Shown: positions 9,440 through 17,837 of the stretch, one piece after another
How the letters are laid out: each line of letters begins with the position of its first letter
How positions within the stretch are numbered: the stretch's first letter is position 1
From: Conexibacter sp. SYSU D00693
GTDB taxonomy: Bacteria; Actinomycetota; Thermoleophilia; Solirubrobacterales; Solirubrobacteraceae
Reading direction: 5' to 3'
NCBI RefSeq assembly: GCF_017084525.1
Contig: NZ_CP070950.1
Span: 3,286,001-3,350,000 of the forward strand
DNA: 64,000 bases
Made by a program: the position numbers and the translations under genes
The notes under the pieces: model-generated
What the model saw: the letters and a program-made list of their open reading frames with translations, nothing else
Database searches by the model: none
Told to the model about the DNA's origin: nothing

Positions 9440-9479
9440 CCGGCGCCACAGCCCCGGCGGGACGCGACTGTGGCGCCGG
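9440..9479. promoter_or_regulatory. Perfect 12-bp inverted repeat upstream of alpha/beta hydrolase
   Basis: CCGGCGCCACAG (9440-9451) and CTGTGGCGCCGG (9468-9479) are perfect complements with a 16-base spacer, ending 39 bases before the hydrolase ATG. The half-site GCGCCACAG recurs at 10500-10508 just after the hydrolase gene. It could be an operator or a terminator of transcripts crossing the repeat block. Confidence 0.5.
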
Positions 9480-9518
9480 ACCAACCCGCGGGGGTGGCGG
9501 GACGCGCGAGCATGAGCC

Positions 9519-10475
9519 ATGGCCCAGCGCAGCGACGTCAGCTTCCCGTCGGGCCAGGACCGATGCGCGGCCTGGCTCTGGCGCCCCGAGGGGGACGGCC
9601 CCCACCCGGTGGTGGTCATGGCCCACGGCTTCTCCGCCACCCGCGAGCTGCGCCTCGACGCCTACGCCGAGCGCTTCGCCGCCGCGGGGCTCGGCGTCCT
9701 GCTCTTCGACTACCGCCACTTCGGGGCCAGCGAGGGCGAGCCCCGCCAGCTGCTGGACATCGGTCGCCAGCACGCGGACTTCCGCGCGGCGATCCGCTAC
9801 GCCCGCGGGCTGGACTGGGCCGACCCGTCGCGCATCGCGCTCTTCGGCTCGTCGTTCTCGGGCGGCCACGTCGTGGCCGTCGCCGCCAAGGACGAGCGCA
9901 TCGCCGCCGTGGTGGCGCAGTGCCCGTTCCAGGACGGCCTCGCGACGCTGCCCAAGCTCGGCGTCAAGAACGTGGTCGGCCTGACCGTCGCCGGCCTGCG
10001 CGACCAGGTCGGCGCGCTGCTCGGGCGCCCGCCGCACACCGTCCCGGCCGTCGGGCCGCCCGGCTCGCTGGCCGTCATGGCGACACCCGACGCCGAGCCC
10101 GGGTTCCGCGCGCTCGTGCCGCCGGAGGGCACGCGCTGGGAGAACCGCGTGGCCGCGCGGATCGCCCTGCGCGTCGCGCTCTACCGGCCGGGCCGCGCCG
10201 CCCGGCGGCTGCGCTGCCCCGCGCTGTGGTGCGTGTGCGACCACGACAGCCTCGCCCCGGCGGGCGCCACGGTCCGCCATGCCCAGCGCGCCCCGCGCGG
10301 CGAGGTCCGTCGCTACCCGCTCGGCCACTTCGACGTCTACGTCGGCGACGCGTTCGAGCAGGTCGTCGCCGACCAGCTCGAGTTCCTCGTCCGCCACCTC
10401 CGTCCGACGGCGCAGGACGCGCGCTTCGCGCGCGCCGCTGACGCCGCGTCAACCCCCGCCCGTGGCGCCGTCTAA
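9519..10475 (+). CDS. Alpha/beta hydrolase, dienelactone hydrolase-like
   Basis: 318 residues without signal peptide, so cytoplasmic. The fold's elements are visible: HGFSATREL oxyanion region, nucleophile elbow GSSFSGG, acid residue in CDHDSLAP and catalytic histidine in LGHFDVY. It likely hydrolyses an ester or peptide-like bond in a small molecule; the substrate is unknown. The last ~25 residues are low complexity. The gene stands alone between the repeat block and the Mce operon and is flanked on both sides by GCGCCACAG sequences, so it may have its own control. Confidence 0.9.
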   Translation: MAQRSDVSFPSGQDRCAAWLWRPEGDGPHPVVVMAHGFSATRELRLDAYAERFAAAGLGVLLFDYRHFGASEGEPRQLLDIGRQHADFRAAIRYARGLDWADPSRIALFGSSFSGGHVVAVAAKDERIAAVVAQCPFQDGLATLPKLGVKNVVGLTVAGLRDQVGALLGRPPHTVPAVGPPGSLAVMATPDAEPGFRALVPPEGTRWENRVAARIALRVALYRPGRAARRLRCPALWCVCDHDSLAPAGATVRHAQRAPRGEVRRYPLGHFDVYVGDAFEQVVADQLEFLVRHLRPTAQDARFARAADAASTPARGAV

Positions 10476-10507
10476 CACCGTGTCAAGGGATTTGTGGGAG
10501 CGCCACA

Positions 10508-10541
10508 GTCGGCGCGGGCGCCATTGGCGCCACGAGCCGAC
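10508..10541. terminator. Nested hairpin after hydrolase gene
   Basis: Arms GTCGGC/GCCGAC enclose a second perfect stem GGCGCC-att-GGCGCC with small internal loops. It lies 33 bases after the hydrolase stop and before the Mce-operon -10 box. There is no U-tract, as is common for terminators in GC-rich actinobacteria; an operator role is also possible. Confidence 0.5.
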
Positions 10542-10562
10542 AACCGGTGCGAGCCCCCGACG

Positions 10563-10568
10563 TACGGT
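10563..10568 (+). promoter_or_regulatory. Putative -10 box TACGGT for the Mce operon
   Basis: TACGGT ends 7 bases before the ATG at 10576, the first gene of the Mce operon. The spacing suggests a leaderless mRNA starting at or near the ATG. Confidence 0.55.
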
Positions 10569-10575
10569 CGTCCGC

Positions 10576-11028
10576 ATGGGAGAGGCGCCGGCACGGGAGG
10601 GCCGTGGGCTCGATGCAGCCTGGGACGAGCTCGTCGAGGACCTGCGCGCAGCGACGCACGACACGCGCGCGGCCGAGCGTCTGCTCGGCGTGGGCCACGT
10701 CTGCACGCTGCACGTCCGCGGTCATGACCACCTCGAGGTCGCGCTGCGCTTCGACGCCAAGCCGCCCGAGGTCGAGGAGGGCGCGCGAGGCGTGGATGCG
10801 GACATCGACGTCGAGATCCCGCCGGACCTCGTCACGGCCTTCTGGGAGAAGAGCCTCGCGACGGAGATCCTCAAGGGCGAGGTCGCCTTCGACGGGCCGG
10901 TCCGCCGGCTCCTGCAGGTCTACCCCGTGCTGCGCGCGCAGGCGCTGGCCCGCCGCAGCGGCGAGGCCCAGGCCAACGGCCACCGCGGCACCTCCCCGTC
11001 CATCACGACCTCGACTGAGGTGGCATGA
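10576..11028 (+). CDS. SCP2-like sterol/lipid-binding protein, first gene of Mce operon
   Basis: 150 residues, soluble. The core resembles the SCP2 lipid-transfer fold: LEVALRFDAKPPEV, DADIDVEIPPDLVTAFWEKS, and ILKGEVAFDGPVRRLLQVYPVL, which corresponds to the typical strand-then-helix end of the family. The assignment is by pattern, not by search. The start is fixed by the -10 box and by out-of-frame sequence upstream (the open frame continues to 10279 inside the hydrolase gene in another frame). The stop overlaps the ATPase ATG (ATGA). It could accept or present hydrophobic cargo delivered by the Mce transporter. Confidence 0.75.
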   Translation: MGEAPAREGRGLDAAWDELVEDLRAATHDTRAAERLLGVGHVCTLHVRGHDHLEVALRFDAKPPEVEEGARGVDADIDVEIPPDLVTAFWEKSLATEILKGEVAFDGPVRRLLQVYPVLRAQALARRSGEAQANGHRGTSPSITTSTEVA

Positions 11029-11930
11029 GCCTCTTCGACTCCGACACGGAGGTCTTCGAGGACGACGCGTCCTCGATCGACCCGCGCTCCGCCGAGCTCC
11101 TCGACCGGGCCTCGGACTACGAGTACCGGTTCCACCACGGCGCGCAGCAGTTCCGCGAGCCCAACCCGGGGGACTTCTGGTCGATCGAGTGCCGCAACGT
11201 CCACAAGACGTTCGCCGGCGGCAACACCGTCCTCAACGGCCTCGACGTCGGCATCCCCGAGGGGATGATCACGGTCGTCCTGGGCCCGTCGGGCACGGGC
11301 AAGTCCGTGCTCATCAAGCACCTCATCGGGCTGCTGTTCCCGGACGAGGGCGACATCATGGTCCACGGCGAGTCCGTCTCGCACATGACCCTGAGCCGCC
11401 TGCTCGAGGTGCGCCGCAAGTTCGGGATCCTCTTCCAGGACGGCGCGCTGTTCGGGTCGATGAACCTCTACGACAACGTCGCCTTCCCGCTGCGGCAGCA
11501 CACCGACCTGTCGGAGTCGCAGATCCACGACATCGTCTTCGAGCGCCTCGCGGACGTCGGCCTCACCGGCGCCGACACGCGGATGCCGAGCGAGATCTCC
11601 GGCGGCATGCGCAAGCGCGCGGGCTTCGCGCGTGCGCTCGTCCTCGAGCCCGAGATCGTCATGTTCGACGAGCCCGACTCGGGCCTGGACCCGGTGCGCA
11701 CGGCGCTGCTCTGCGGGCTCATCAAGGAGATGCACGCCCGCCACGGCGGCACGTACATCGTCATCACCCACGACATCGCCTCGGCCCGGCAGATCGGCGA
11801 GTACATCGCCGTCCTCTGGAAGGGACGCATCGTGGAGGCCGGCGTCGCGGCGGAGATGTTCGACTCCGAGAACCCGTTCGTCCGGCAGTTCCTCAACCGC
11901 GAGGCCGACGGCCCGCTCGGGATGGAGTAG
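11025..11930 (+). CDS. ABC transporter ATPase, MlaF/MceG (Mkl) type
   Basis: 301 residues; energises the Mce lipid transporter at the inner face of the membrane. Walker A GPSGTGKS (87-94), ABC signature ISGGMRKRAG (about 191-200) and Walker B IVMFDEPDSGLDP (about 211-223), followed by the H-loop in VITHDIAS. The signature with GGMRKR is characteristic of MlaF/Mkl ATPases. The ~50 residues before the ABC domain are acidic and unusual in length. Unlike mycobacteria, where the ATPase gene is unlinked to mce operons, it is encoded here within the operon, overlapping the SCP2-like gene and 3 bases before the first permease. Confidence 0.95.
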   Translation: MSLFDSDTEVFEDDASSIDPRSAELLDRASDYEYRFHHGAQQFREPNPGDFWSIECRNVHKTFAGGNTVLNGLDVGIPEGMITVVLGPSGTGKSVLIKHLIGLLFPDEGDIMVHGESVSHMTLSRLLEVRRKFGILFQDGALFGSMNLYDNVAFPLRQHTDLSESQIHDIVFERLADVGLTGADTRMPSEISGGMRKRAGFARALVLEPEIVMFDEPDSGLDPVRTALLCGLIKEMHARHGGTYIVITHDIASARQIGEYIAVLWKGRIVEAGVAAEMFDSENPFVRQFLNREADGPLGME

Positions 11931-11933
11931 CGG

Positions 11934-12794
11934 ATGGCGACGACCGCCCAGGGCCAGCGCGTCCTCGCGCCCAAGGCGCCCGCGCGCAAGGGCCCCTCGC
12001 CCGCGCGCCGCGCCGCGGAGACGCCGCTGTCGATCCTCGAGACCGTCGGCGGCATGCTGCTGCTCTTCGGCAAGGCGACCGTCGCGTGCGTCACGCCGCC
12101 CTTCTCGTGGACCGACGAGTTCATCGAAGAGGCCTGGCTGATCGTCAAGCGCTGCTTCATCCCGGTCGTCATCTCCACGACGTTCTTCGGCCTCGGCGCG
12201 CCGGGCCTGCAGGGCGGCAACATCACGTACCTCTTCGGCACGATCGACCGCCTCGGCGCGTTCTTCGTCATGGCCTCCGTGCGCGAGTTCGCGCCATGGA
12301 TCAACGGCATGGTGGTCGCCGGCGTGGGCGGCACGGCCATCGCGGCCGACCTCGGCGCACGCAAGGTGCGCGAGGAGCTCGACGCCCTCGCGACGCTCGG
12401 CCTCGACCCGGTGCGCGAGATCGTCGCGCCGCGCTTCCTGGCGCTCGGCATCACGACCGCGCTCATGAACCTCGTGGCGATCGTCTTCGGCATCCTCGGC
12501 GGCTACCTGGCGACCCTCGTCTTCCAGGACACGCTCGCCGGCTACCTGAGCACCTTCACCTCGAACTTCACGATGCCCGACCTGCTCGGCAGCGTGGTCA
12601 AGACCAGCCTCTTCGGCTTCATCATCGCCATCTGCGCGTGCTACATGGGGATGAACGTGAGAGGTGGTCCAGAGGGGGTGGGCCGCGCCGTGAACACGGC
12701 CGTCGTCATCGCCTTCGCCGGCATCTGGGTCTTCAACTTCGTCTTCACCACGACGATGCTGGCCGCCTTCCCCGAGACCGGGAACCTGCACTGA
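11934..12794 (+). CDS. YrbE/MlaE-type ABC permease, first subunit
   Basis: 286 residues with an Ala/Lys/Arg-rich N-terminal 40 residues and about five membrane segments. The MlaE-family core is visible in REFAPWINGMVVAGVGGTAI, ADLGARKVREELDALATLGL and LDPVREIVAPRFLAL, with the conserved ExxALxxLGxDP pattern that contacts the ATPase. It forms the transmembrane channel with the next gene. The stop codon overlaps the following ATG by one base. Confidence 0.93.
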   Translation: MATTAQGQRVLAPKAPARKGPSPARRAAETPLSILETVGGMLLLFGKATVACVTPPFSWTDEFIEEAWLIVKRCFIPVVISTTFFGLGAPGLQGGNITYLFGTIDRLGAFFVMASVREFAPWINGMVVAGVGGTAIAADLGARKVREELDALATLGLDPVREIVAPRFLALGITTALMNLVAIVFGILGGYLATLVFQDTLAGYLSTFTSNFTMPDLLGSVVKTSLFGFIIAICACYMGMNVRGGPEGVGRAVNTAVVIAFAGIWVFNFVFTTTMLAAFPETGNLH

Positions 12795-13654
12795 TGGAAG
12801 CCGGAGCGGTCAGGGTCCCCCGCGGGTCCGCGGCCAAGGCGCCCTCGCCCGGCTCGCGCCTGGCCAAGGGCCTCTCGGAGCCGCTGCACAACTCCGTGGC
12901 CGAGGCGGGCAACATGGCCCGCTTCTTCGGCCGCGCGCTGGCCGAGGTGCCGGGGAGCTGGCGCTACGCGTCGGAGATCCTGCGCCAGGCCGGCATCCTG
13001 GTCGTCGGCTCCGCCGCGGTCATCTGGTTCATGGAGTTCGTCATGGGCGCCGAGTGCGCCACCGAGGCGAACTACGTGCTGCGCGGCTACGGCGCGACGA
13101 TCTACTCCGGCGTCTTCACCTCGTGGTGTGCGAACCGCGAGATGGGCCCCTACATGTGGGGCTACATCGTCTCAGCGAAGATCGGCTGCGGCTTGGTCGC
13201 CGAGATCGGGTCGATGCGCATCAACGAGGAGCTCGACGCGATGGAGGCGCAGGGCCTGAACCCGATGCGCTACGTCGTCGCGACGCGCCTCGTCGCCGCC
13301 TGGCTGACGTTCCCGCTGATCTACCTCGTGGGCCTGACGCTCCACGAGCTCGCCAACTACATCATCATCGTCCACCAGATCGGTGAGGTGTCCCAGGGCG
13401 GGTGGGAGCTCATCCACTGGGCCTTCCAGGACCCGATGGACCTGCTCTACGGACAGGCGAAGATCATGGCCATGGGGACGGCGATCGTGCTCGTCGCCAT
13501 GTACTACGGCTACCACGCACGCGGAGGACCAGTGGGCGTGGGGACGGCGACCGCGAGGTCGATGATCCTCAACCTCGTCCTCGTCCACATCATCGGCTCG
13601 CTGGGGACGATGATCTTCTGGGGCCTCAACCCACGCGGACCCATCGGCGGCTGA
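12794..13654 (+). CDS. YrbE/MlaE-type ABC permease, second subunit
   Basis: 286 residues, homologous to the preceding permease, as expected for a heterodimeric YrbEA/YrbEB pair. Seen: GAEIGSMRINEELDAMEAQGL-like coupling region (here VAEIGSMRINEELDAM), NPMRYVVATRLVAAW, and a C-terminal helix with HIIGSLGTMIFWG. About five or six membrane segments. A cysteine-bearing loop GAECATEANY and SWCANREMGP is present in the periplasmic-side region. It precedes the first MCE gene by three bases. Confidence 0.93.
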   Translation: MEAGAVRVPRGSAAKAPSPGSRLAKGLSEPLHNSVAEAGNMARFFGRALAEVPGSWRYASEILRQAGILVVGSAAVIWFMEFVMGAECATEANYVLRGYGATIYSGVFTSWCANREMGPYMWGYIVSAKIGCGLVAEIGSMRINEELDAMEAQGLNPMRYVVATRLVAAWLTFPLIYLVGLTLHELANYIIIVHQIGEVSQGGWELIHWAFQDPMDLLYGQAKIMAMGTAIVLVAMYYGYHARGGPVGVGTATARSMILNLVLVHIIGSLGTMIFWGLNPRGPIGG

Positions 13655-13657
13655 CGG

Positions 13658-15037
13658 ATGGCACGCATCGCGACGGATCGCGCAAGCACCTCACGGCCTC
13701 CTCGGAGGTCCGCGGGCGCGCGCGCCACAGGACTGGTGCTGGACCGCCCCTGGGTGGTCCTCAGCATCGCCGCCCTCGCCCTCTTCACGTGGTGGGCGAT
13801 CGGCAGCCGCACCTCGGACCACAAGGTCCGGGCGGCGTTCAACTCGGCGGTCTCGATCTCCCCGGGCCTCGACGTCCAGGTGGACGGCGTGGACGTCGGG
13901 AAGATCGGCAAGGTCGAGTTCGAGGACGGCAAGGCCATGGTCGAGATCGGCGTCGACGACGACGCCTGGCCGCTGCACCGCGGCACGACCGCGACGCTGC
14001 GCTTCGGCACGACGCTGGGCAACGGCACGCGGCGCATCGACCTCGAGCCCGGGCCGAAGACCGCGCAGGAGATCCCCGACAACGGGATCATCTCCACGCG
14101 CGACACCGTCACCCCGGTCGAGTTCGACGAGGTCTTCAACACCTTCGACGACAAGACGCGCGCCGGCTTCCAGGGCACGTTCCGCAACGGCGCCCGCAAC
14201 CTCGAGGGCCGCGACGGCGACCTGCGCGAGGGCATCCGCCGGCTGGCGCCCGCGGTCGAGACCAGCGGCTCGCTGTTCGAGGACGTCGCCTCCGACGAGG
14301 CGGCGCTCAACAAGCTCGTCGTCTCCGGCCACAAGGCCACGCGGACGCTGGCCGCCAAGCGCCCGGTCATCTCGGACCTCGTGTCCGTGATGAGCCAGAC
14401 GTTCGACACCTTCGCCAGGAACACCGACGGCATCAGGCAGTCGCTGGACCAGTTCGCCCCGACGCTGCGCGACACGCGCACGACGCTGAAGCGCACCGAC
14501 ACCTCGGTGGACGTCCTCGACGGCCTCGTCGCCGACCTGCGCCCGGGCCTGGCGGCGTTCGAGCCGCTGCTCGAGACGGCCAAGCCGGCGTCCAAGAACC
14601 TCGACGAGCTCGTCCCGGCGACGACGGACACGGTCCGCCAGCTGCGCAAGAGCTCGCCGCCGGTCACGAGCTTCCTGGACCAGGGCGTGCCCTTCGCCGA
14701 GAAGGCCGACCCGGTGCTGAGCAAGCTCGCCGAGCAGCTCAAGTGCGTCCGGCCCTACGCGCCCGAGATCGCCGGCTTCTTCTCGAACTGGTCGAGCTGG
14801 GGGCAGGGCTACGACAACGACGCGCACTACGGCCGCATCAAGGTCGTCACCGGCGCGACGTTCGTCACGTCCTACCCGCAGATCAAGACCAACGACTTCC
14901 TCAAGACGGTCGGCACGGGCCTGAACTACGCGATGCCGCGCCCGCCCGGTCTGAACGCCGGCCAGCCCTGGTTCGTCCCGGAGTGCGGCGCAGGCCCCGA
15001 GGCCCTCGATCCCTCGAAGGACCCGGAGGACAAGTAG
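13658..15037 (+). CDS. MCE-family protein 1 (MceA position)
   Basis: 459 residues: cytoplasmic basic N-terminus, membrane anchor (about 31-49), MCE domain (about 56-133, with GLDVQVDGVDVGKIGKVEF), then a long helical region and a C-terminal part containing CVRPYAPEIAGFFSNW and DNDAHYGR. MCE proteins form a hexameric ring and needle that conduct lipid across the envelope. The GFFxNW-to-GR segment near residue 373 recurs in modified form in all six MCE proteins here. It ends one base before the next start. Confidence 0.94.
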   Translation: MARIATDRASTSRPPRRSAGARATGLVLDRPWVVLSIAALALFTWWAIGSRTSDHKVRAAFNSAVSISPGLDVQVDGVDVGKIGKVEFEDGKAMVEIGVDDDAWPLHRGTTATLRFGTTLGNGTRRIDLEPGPKTAQEIPDNGIISTRDTVTPVEFDEVFNTFDDKTRAGFQGTFRNGARNLEGRDGDLREGIRRLAPAVETSGSLFEDVASDEAALNKLVVSGHKATRTLAAKRPVISDLVSVMSQTFDTFARNTDGIRQSLDQFAPTLRDTRTTLKRTDTSVDVLDGLVADLRPGLAAFEPLLETAKPASKNLDELVPATTDTVRQLRKSSPPVTSFLDQGVPFAEKADPVLSKLAEQLKCVRPYAPEIAGFFSNWSSWGQGYDNDAHYGRIKVVTGATFVTSYPQIKTNDFLKTVGTGLNYAMPRPPGLNAGQPWFVPECGAGPEALDPSKDPEDK

Positions 15038-16534
15038 GTGTCGCCCCGATCGTTCGTCACCCCGCTGGTCGTCGTCGCCCTCACGGTCGGCGCGATCCTG
15101 CTCGGCAACCGGGTGCTGTTCCCGCCCGGCGGCGGCTACATCGTCAAGGCCGAGTTCCAGGACGCCGGTGGCCTCACGAAGAACTCCGACGTCAAGATCG
15201 GCGGCGTCGCCGGCGGCAAGGTCAAGGAGATCGAGCTGACCGACCGCGACACCGCGAAGGTCACGATGGAGCTCGACGAGGGCGCCTTCCCGATCGGCGC
15301 CGGCGCCTCCGCCGCGTCGCGCCCGGTGAACCTCCTCGGCGAGAAGTACGTCGACATGGACGCGGGCGACCTCAACCGCCCGGCGCCGTCCGGCAGCAGC
15401 ATCCCGATGAGCAAGACGTCGCGCCCGACCGAGCTCGACGACGTGCTCAACATGCTCGAGCCCGACGTGCGCGCCCGCCTGCGCATCCTCATCAACGAGG
15501 CCGGCATCGGCATGAGCGGCCGGCGCGAGGACTTCAACAAGATCATCGAGCAGCTCCCGAGCGCGCTCGACGACACGGGCAAGCTCGTGGCCGAGTTCTC
15601 CGAGGACCAGGGCACGCTCTCCTCGCTGGTCGAGAAGAGCGACCGCGTGCTGGCGAGCATGGCCCGCGAGGACGACGACCTGGCCAAGCTCGTCGACGCC
15701 GCCAAGGGCACGTTCGACACCACGGTGACCAAGCGCCGTGAGCTGGCCGACACGGTGCGCTCCGCGCCGGGCGCGCTGCGTCAGCTGCGCACCACGCTCG
15801 GCGACCTCGGCTCGGCCGCCGACCAGCTCAAGCCCGCGTCGGTGCAGGTGCGCGCCGCCGCCCCGCAGCTGCGCTCGACGCTCCAGGAGCTGCCGTCCTT
15901 CGCCAAGGAGGCCGACCCGGCGCTCGACCAGGTGGTCGAGACCGCGCCCGACCTCGCCAAGCTCGGCCGCGACGGGCGCTCGACGATCGCGCGGCTGAAG
16001 CCGACGAGCGAGCAGCTCGAGAAGTTCGCCACGGAGCTCGGGCCGGTCTCGGAGGCCTTCGACGAGGGGACGATGCAGAAGATGCTCGGCCTCATGAACG
16101 GCTGGTCGCGCACGATCCGCCGCTCGGACGGCCTGGGCCACGTCTTCGGCCTGCGCATCCTGTTCAACCAGGACCTGCTGCGCCACCTCATCCAGCGCTA
16201 CGCCGAGCCGGCCGCCGCCAAGAAGGAGCGCGGCGGGCGCGAGAAGCCCCAGCCCAAGGGCCCGATCCCGGCCCTGCAGCCGACCCCGACGAAGGTCCAG
16301 GACAAGGTCAAGGACACGGTCGGTGGCGTGAAGAAGGGCGTCGACGACCTCAAGAAGGGCCTCAAGGACACCACGGACAAGGTGCAGGAGACGGTGGGTG
16401 GCGTGCTCAAGGGCGTGCAGGACGTGACCAAGGACCTGACCGACCGGCTCACGCGGCCGAAGGGCAGCCCGCAGCCGACGCAGGCGCCGCGCTCGGACGT
16501 CGGCCGCCTCATCGACTACCTGGTGGGTGGCTGA
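15038..16534 (+). CDS. MCE-family protein 2 with amphipathic repeat tail (MceB position)
   Basis: 498 residues, GTG start directly after the previous stop. Membrane anchor about 7-23, MCE domain about 34-112, helical region to about 345, then the shared C-terminal motif (MNGWSRTIRRSDGLGHVFG). It carries an extra Lys/Asp/Val-rich tail (residues 419-469) with two copies of a TVGGVxKGVxD pattern and 11-residue periodicity, typical of lipid-surface-binding amphipathic helices such as those in LEA/apolipoprotein-like proteins. This tail is absent from the other five MCE proteins in the operon and may contact lipid or the cell wall (inference). Confidence 0.93.
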   Translation: MSPRSFVTPLVVVALTVGAILLGNRVLFPPGGGYIVKAEFQDAGGLTKNSDVKIGGVAGGKVKEIELTDRDTAKVTMELDEGAFPIGAGASAASRPVNLLGEKYVDMDAGDLNRPAPSGSSIPMSKTSRPTELDDVLNMLEPDVRARLRILINEAGIGMSGRREDFNKIIEQLPSALDDTGKLVAEFSEDQGTLSSLVEKSDRVLASMAREDDDLAKLVDAAKGTFDTTVTKRRELADTVRSAPGALRQLRTTLGDLGSAADQLKPASVQVRAAAPQLRSTLQELPSFAKEADPALDQVVETAPDLAKLGRDGRSTIARLKPTSEQLEKFATELGPVSEAFDEGTMQKMLGLMNGWSRTIRRSDGLGHVFGLRILFNQDLLRHLIQRYAEPAAAKKERGGREKPQPKGPIPALQPTPTKVQDKVKDTVGGVKKGVDDLKKGLKDTTDKVQETVGGVLKGVQDVTKDLTDRLTRPKGSPQPTQAPRSDVGRLIDYLVGG

Positions 16535-16535
16535 G

Positions 16536-17837
16536 ATGGCGCGCCTCAAGGTCCCCGCGCTGCGCGCCGGCGGCAACCGCCCGGCGTCCAAGAGCCGCGG
16601 CCGCGGCTTCCTCGTCGGCCTCGGCGCCATCGGCGTCGTCGCCGCCGTGACCCTGCTGACCGTCGGCTACAACTCGCCGAAGGGCATCCCGGGGCGGTCC
16701 TACTACAACCTCCAGGCCGCGTTCACCAACGCGGACAACCTCACCCAGAGCTACCAGGTGCGCATCGGCGGCCGCCTCGTCGGCCAGGTGCTCAACCCCC
16801 GCGTGGACAAGGGCGAGGGCGTCGTCGACCTGCAGCTCAACCCGGACGTCGAGCCGCTGCTGTCGGACACGACGCTCAAGGTCCGCCCGCGCTCGCCCGT
16901 CGGCGTGCGCTTCGTCGAGCTCGTGCCCGGCACCAAGGGCCGCCCGCTGGGCGAGGACGACCGCATCCCGTCGAGCCAGACCTCCGCCACCGTCCAGCTC
17001 GACCAGGCGCTCGACACGCTCGACGCCGATCGCCGGGCCAAGGCGCAGGTGCTGCTCAACGAGCTCGGCAAGGGCTTCCTGGGCCGCGGCGAGGACATCA
17101 ACGAGGCGCAGTCCAACGCCCCGCGCTTCCTGGGCGACCTGCAGGACGTCGCCTCCGAGGTGACCGCGCAGCCCAACGTCCGGTCCTTCGTCGGCGGCGC
17201 CGAGTCCGCAGCCGCAGCGGCCGACCCCGTGCGCGAGGACATCGCCCGCGGCTTCGACCCCGAGGCCCGCGCGATGCGGCCGTTCGTGCAGGAGCGCGAC
17301 GCGATCCGCTCGACGCTGACCACCGCGCCCGGCGACCTGCGCTCGGTCCAGAGCGGCCTGGCCCGCGTCTCGCCGATGCTCTCCCAGCTCGAGCGCTTCG
17401 GCCGCAGCGCCACGCCGGCGTTCCGCCAGGCGAGCACGACCCTGGCCGGGACGAGCAAGCTCTTCCGCGAGGCCGACCCCGGCCTGGAGGCCGCGCGCAA
17501 GACGCTGGGCCTGGCCAGCGAGGCCGTGCCGCCCACCCTGCAGCTGCTGCGCACGCTGCAGCCCGTGCTGCCGGACCTCGACGCGACGCTCGCGTCGGCC
17601 AACCCGGTGCTCACCGAGCTCTCGCCCCGCGAGTGCGACATGAACCGCTTCTTCGGCAACTGGAACGAGACGCTCGCCTACGGCGACGGCTTCTCCAACG
17701 TCCTGCGGTTCAACGTCATCGCCTCGCTGGAGTCCATCCAGGGCTACAACGGCAAGCCGCTCGGGCGGACCACCAAGCAATCGCCGTATCCCGCCCCGTG
17801 CGAGATCGACCGCCAGACCTTCGCGGGAGGCCGATGA
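16536..17837 (+). CDS. MCE-family protein 3 (MceC position)
   Basis: 433 residues. Basic N-terminus, membrane anchor about 25-44, MCE domain about 56-133 (QSYQVRIGGRLVGQV), helical region with SxxL heptad-like repeats, and the shared C-terminal motif as RFFGNWNETLAYGDGF near residue 369. The ATG at 16536 lies one base after the preceding stop; an in-frame GTG at 16527 would overlap the previous gene and is the alternative start. The stop overlaps the next ATG (ATGA). Confidence 0.93.
   Translation: MARLKVPALRAGGNRPASKSRGRGFLVGLGAIGVVAAVTLLTVGYNSPKGIPGRSYYNLQAAFTNADNLTQSYQVRIGGRLVGQVLNPRVDKGEGVVDLQLNPDVEPLLSDTTLKVRPRSPVGVRFVELVPGTKGRPLGEDDRIPSSQTSATVQLDQALDTLDADRRAKAQVLLNELGKGFLGRGEDINEAQSNAPRFLGDLQDVASEVTAQPNVRSFVGGAESAAAAADPVREDIARGFDPEARAMRPFVQERDAIRSTLTTAPGDLRSVQSGLARVSPMLSQLERFGRSATPAFRQASTTLAGTSKLFREADPGLEAARKTLGLASEAVPPTLQLLRTLQPVLPDLDATLASANPVLTELSPRECDMNRFFGNWNETLAYGDGFSNVLRFNVIASLESIQGYNGKPLGRTTKQSPYPAPCEIDRQTFAGGR

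Noticed and set aside
8829-9518. CRISPR array or transposon in the repeat block
   Set aside because: There are only two imperfect long repeats, no regular short repeats with spacers, and no transposase gene or target-site duplication.
15038-16534. Separate LEA protein gene at the end of the second MCE gene
   Set aside because: The repeat tail is in frame and continuous with the MCE protein, with no internal start preceded by a ribosome site.
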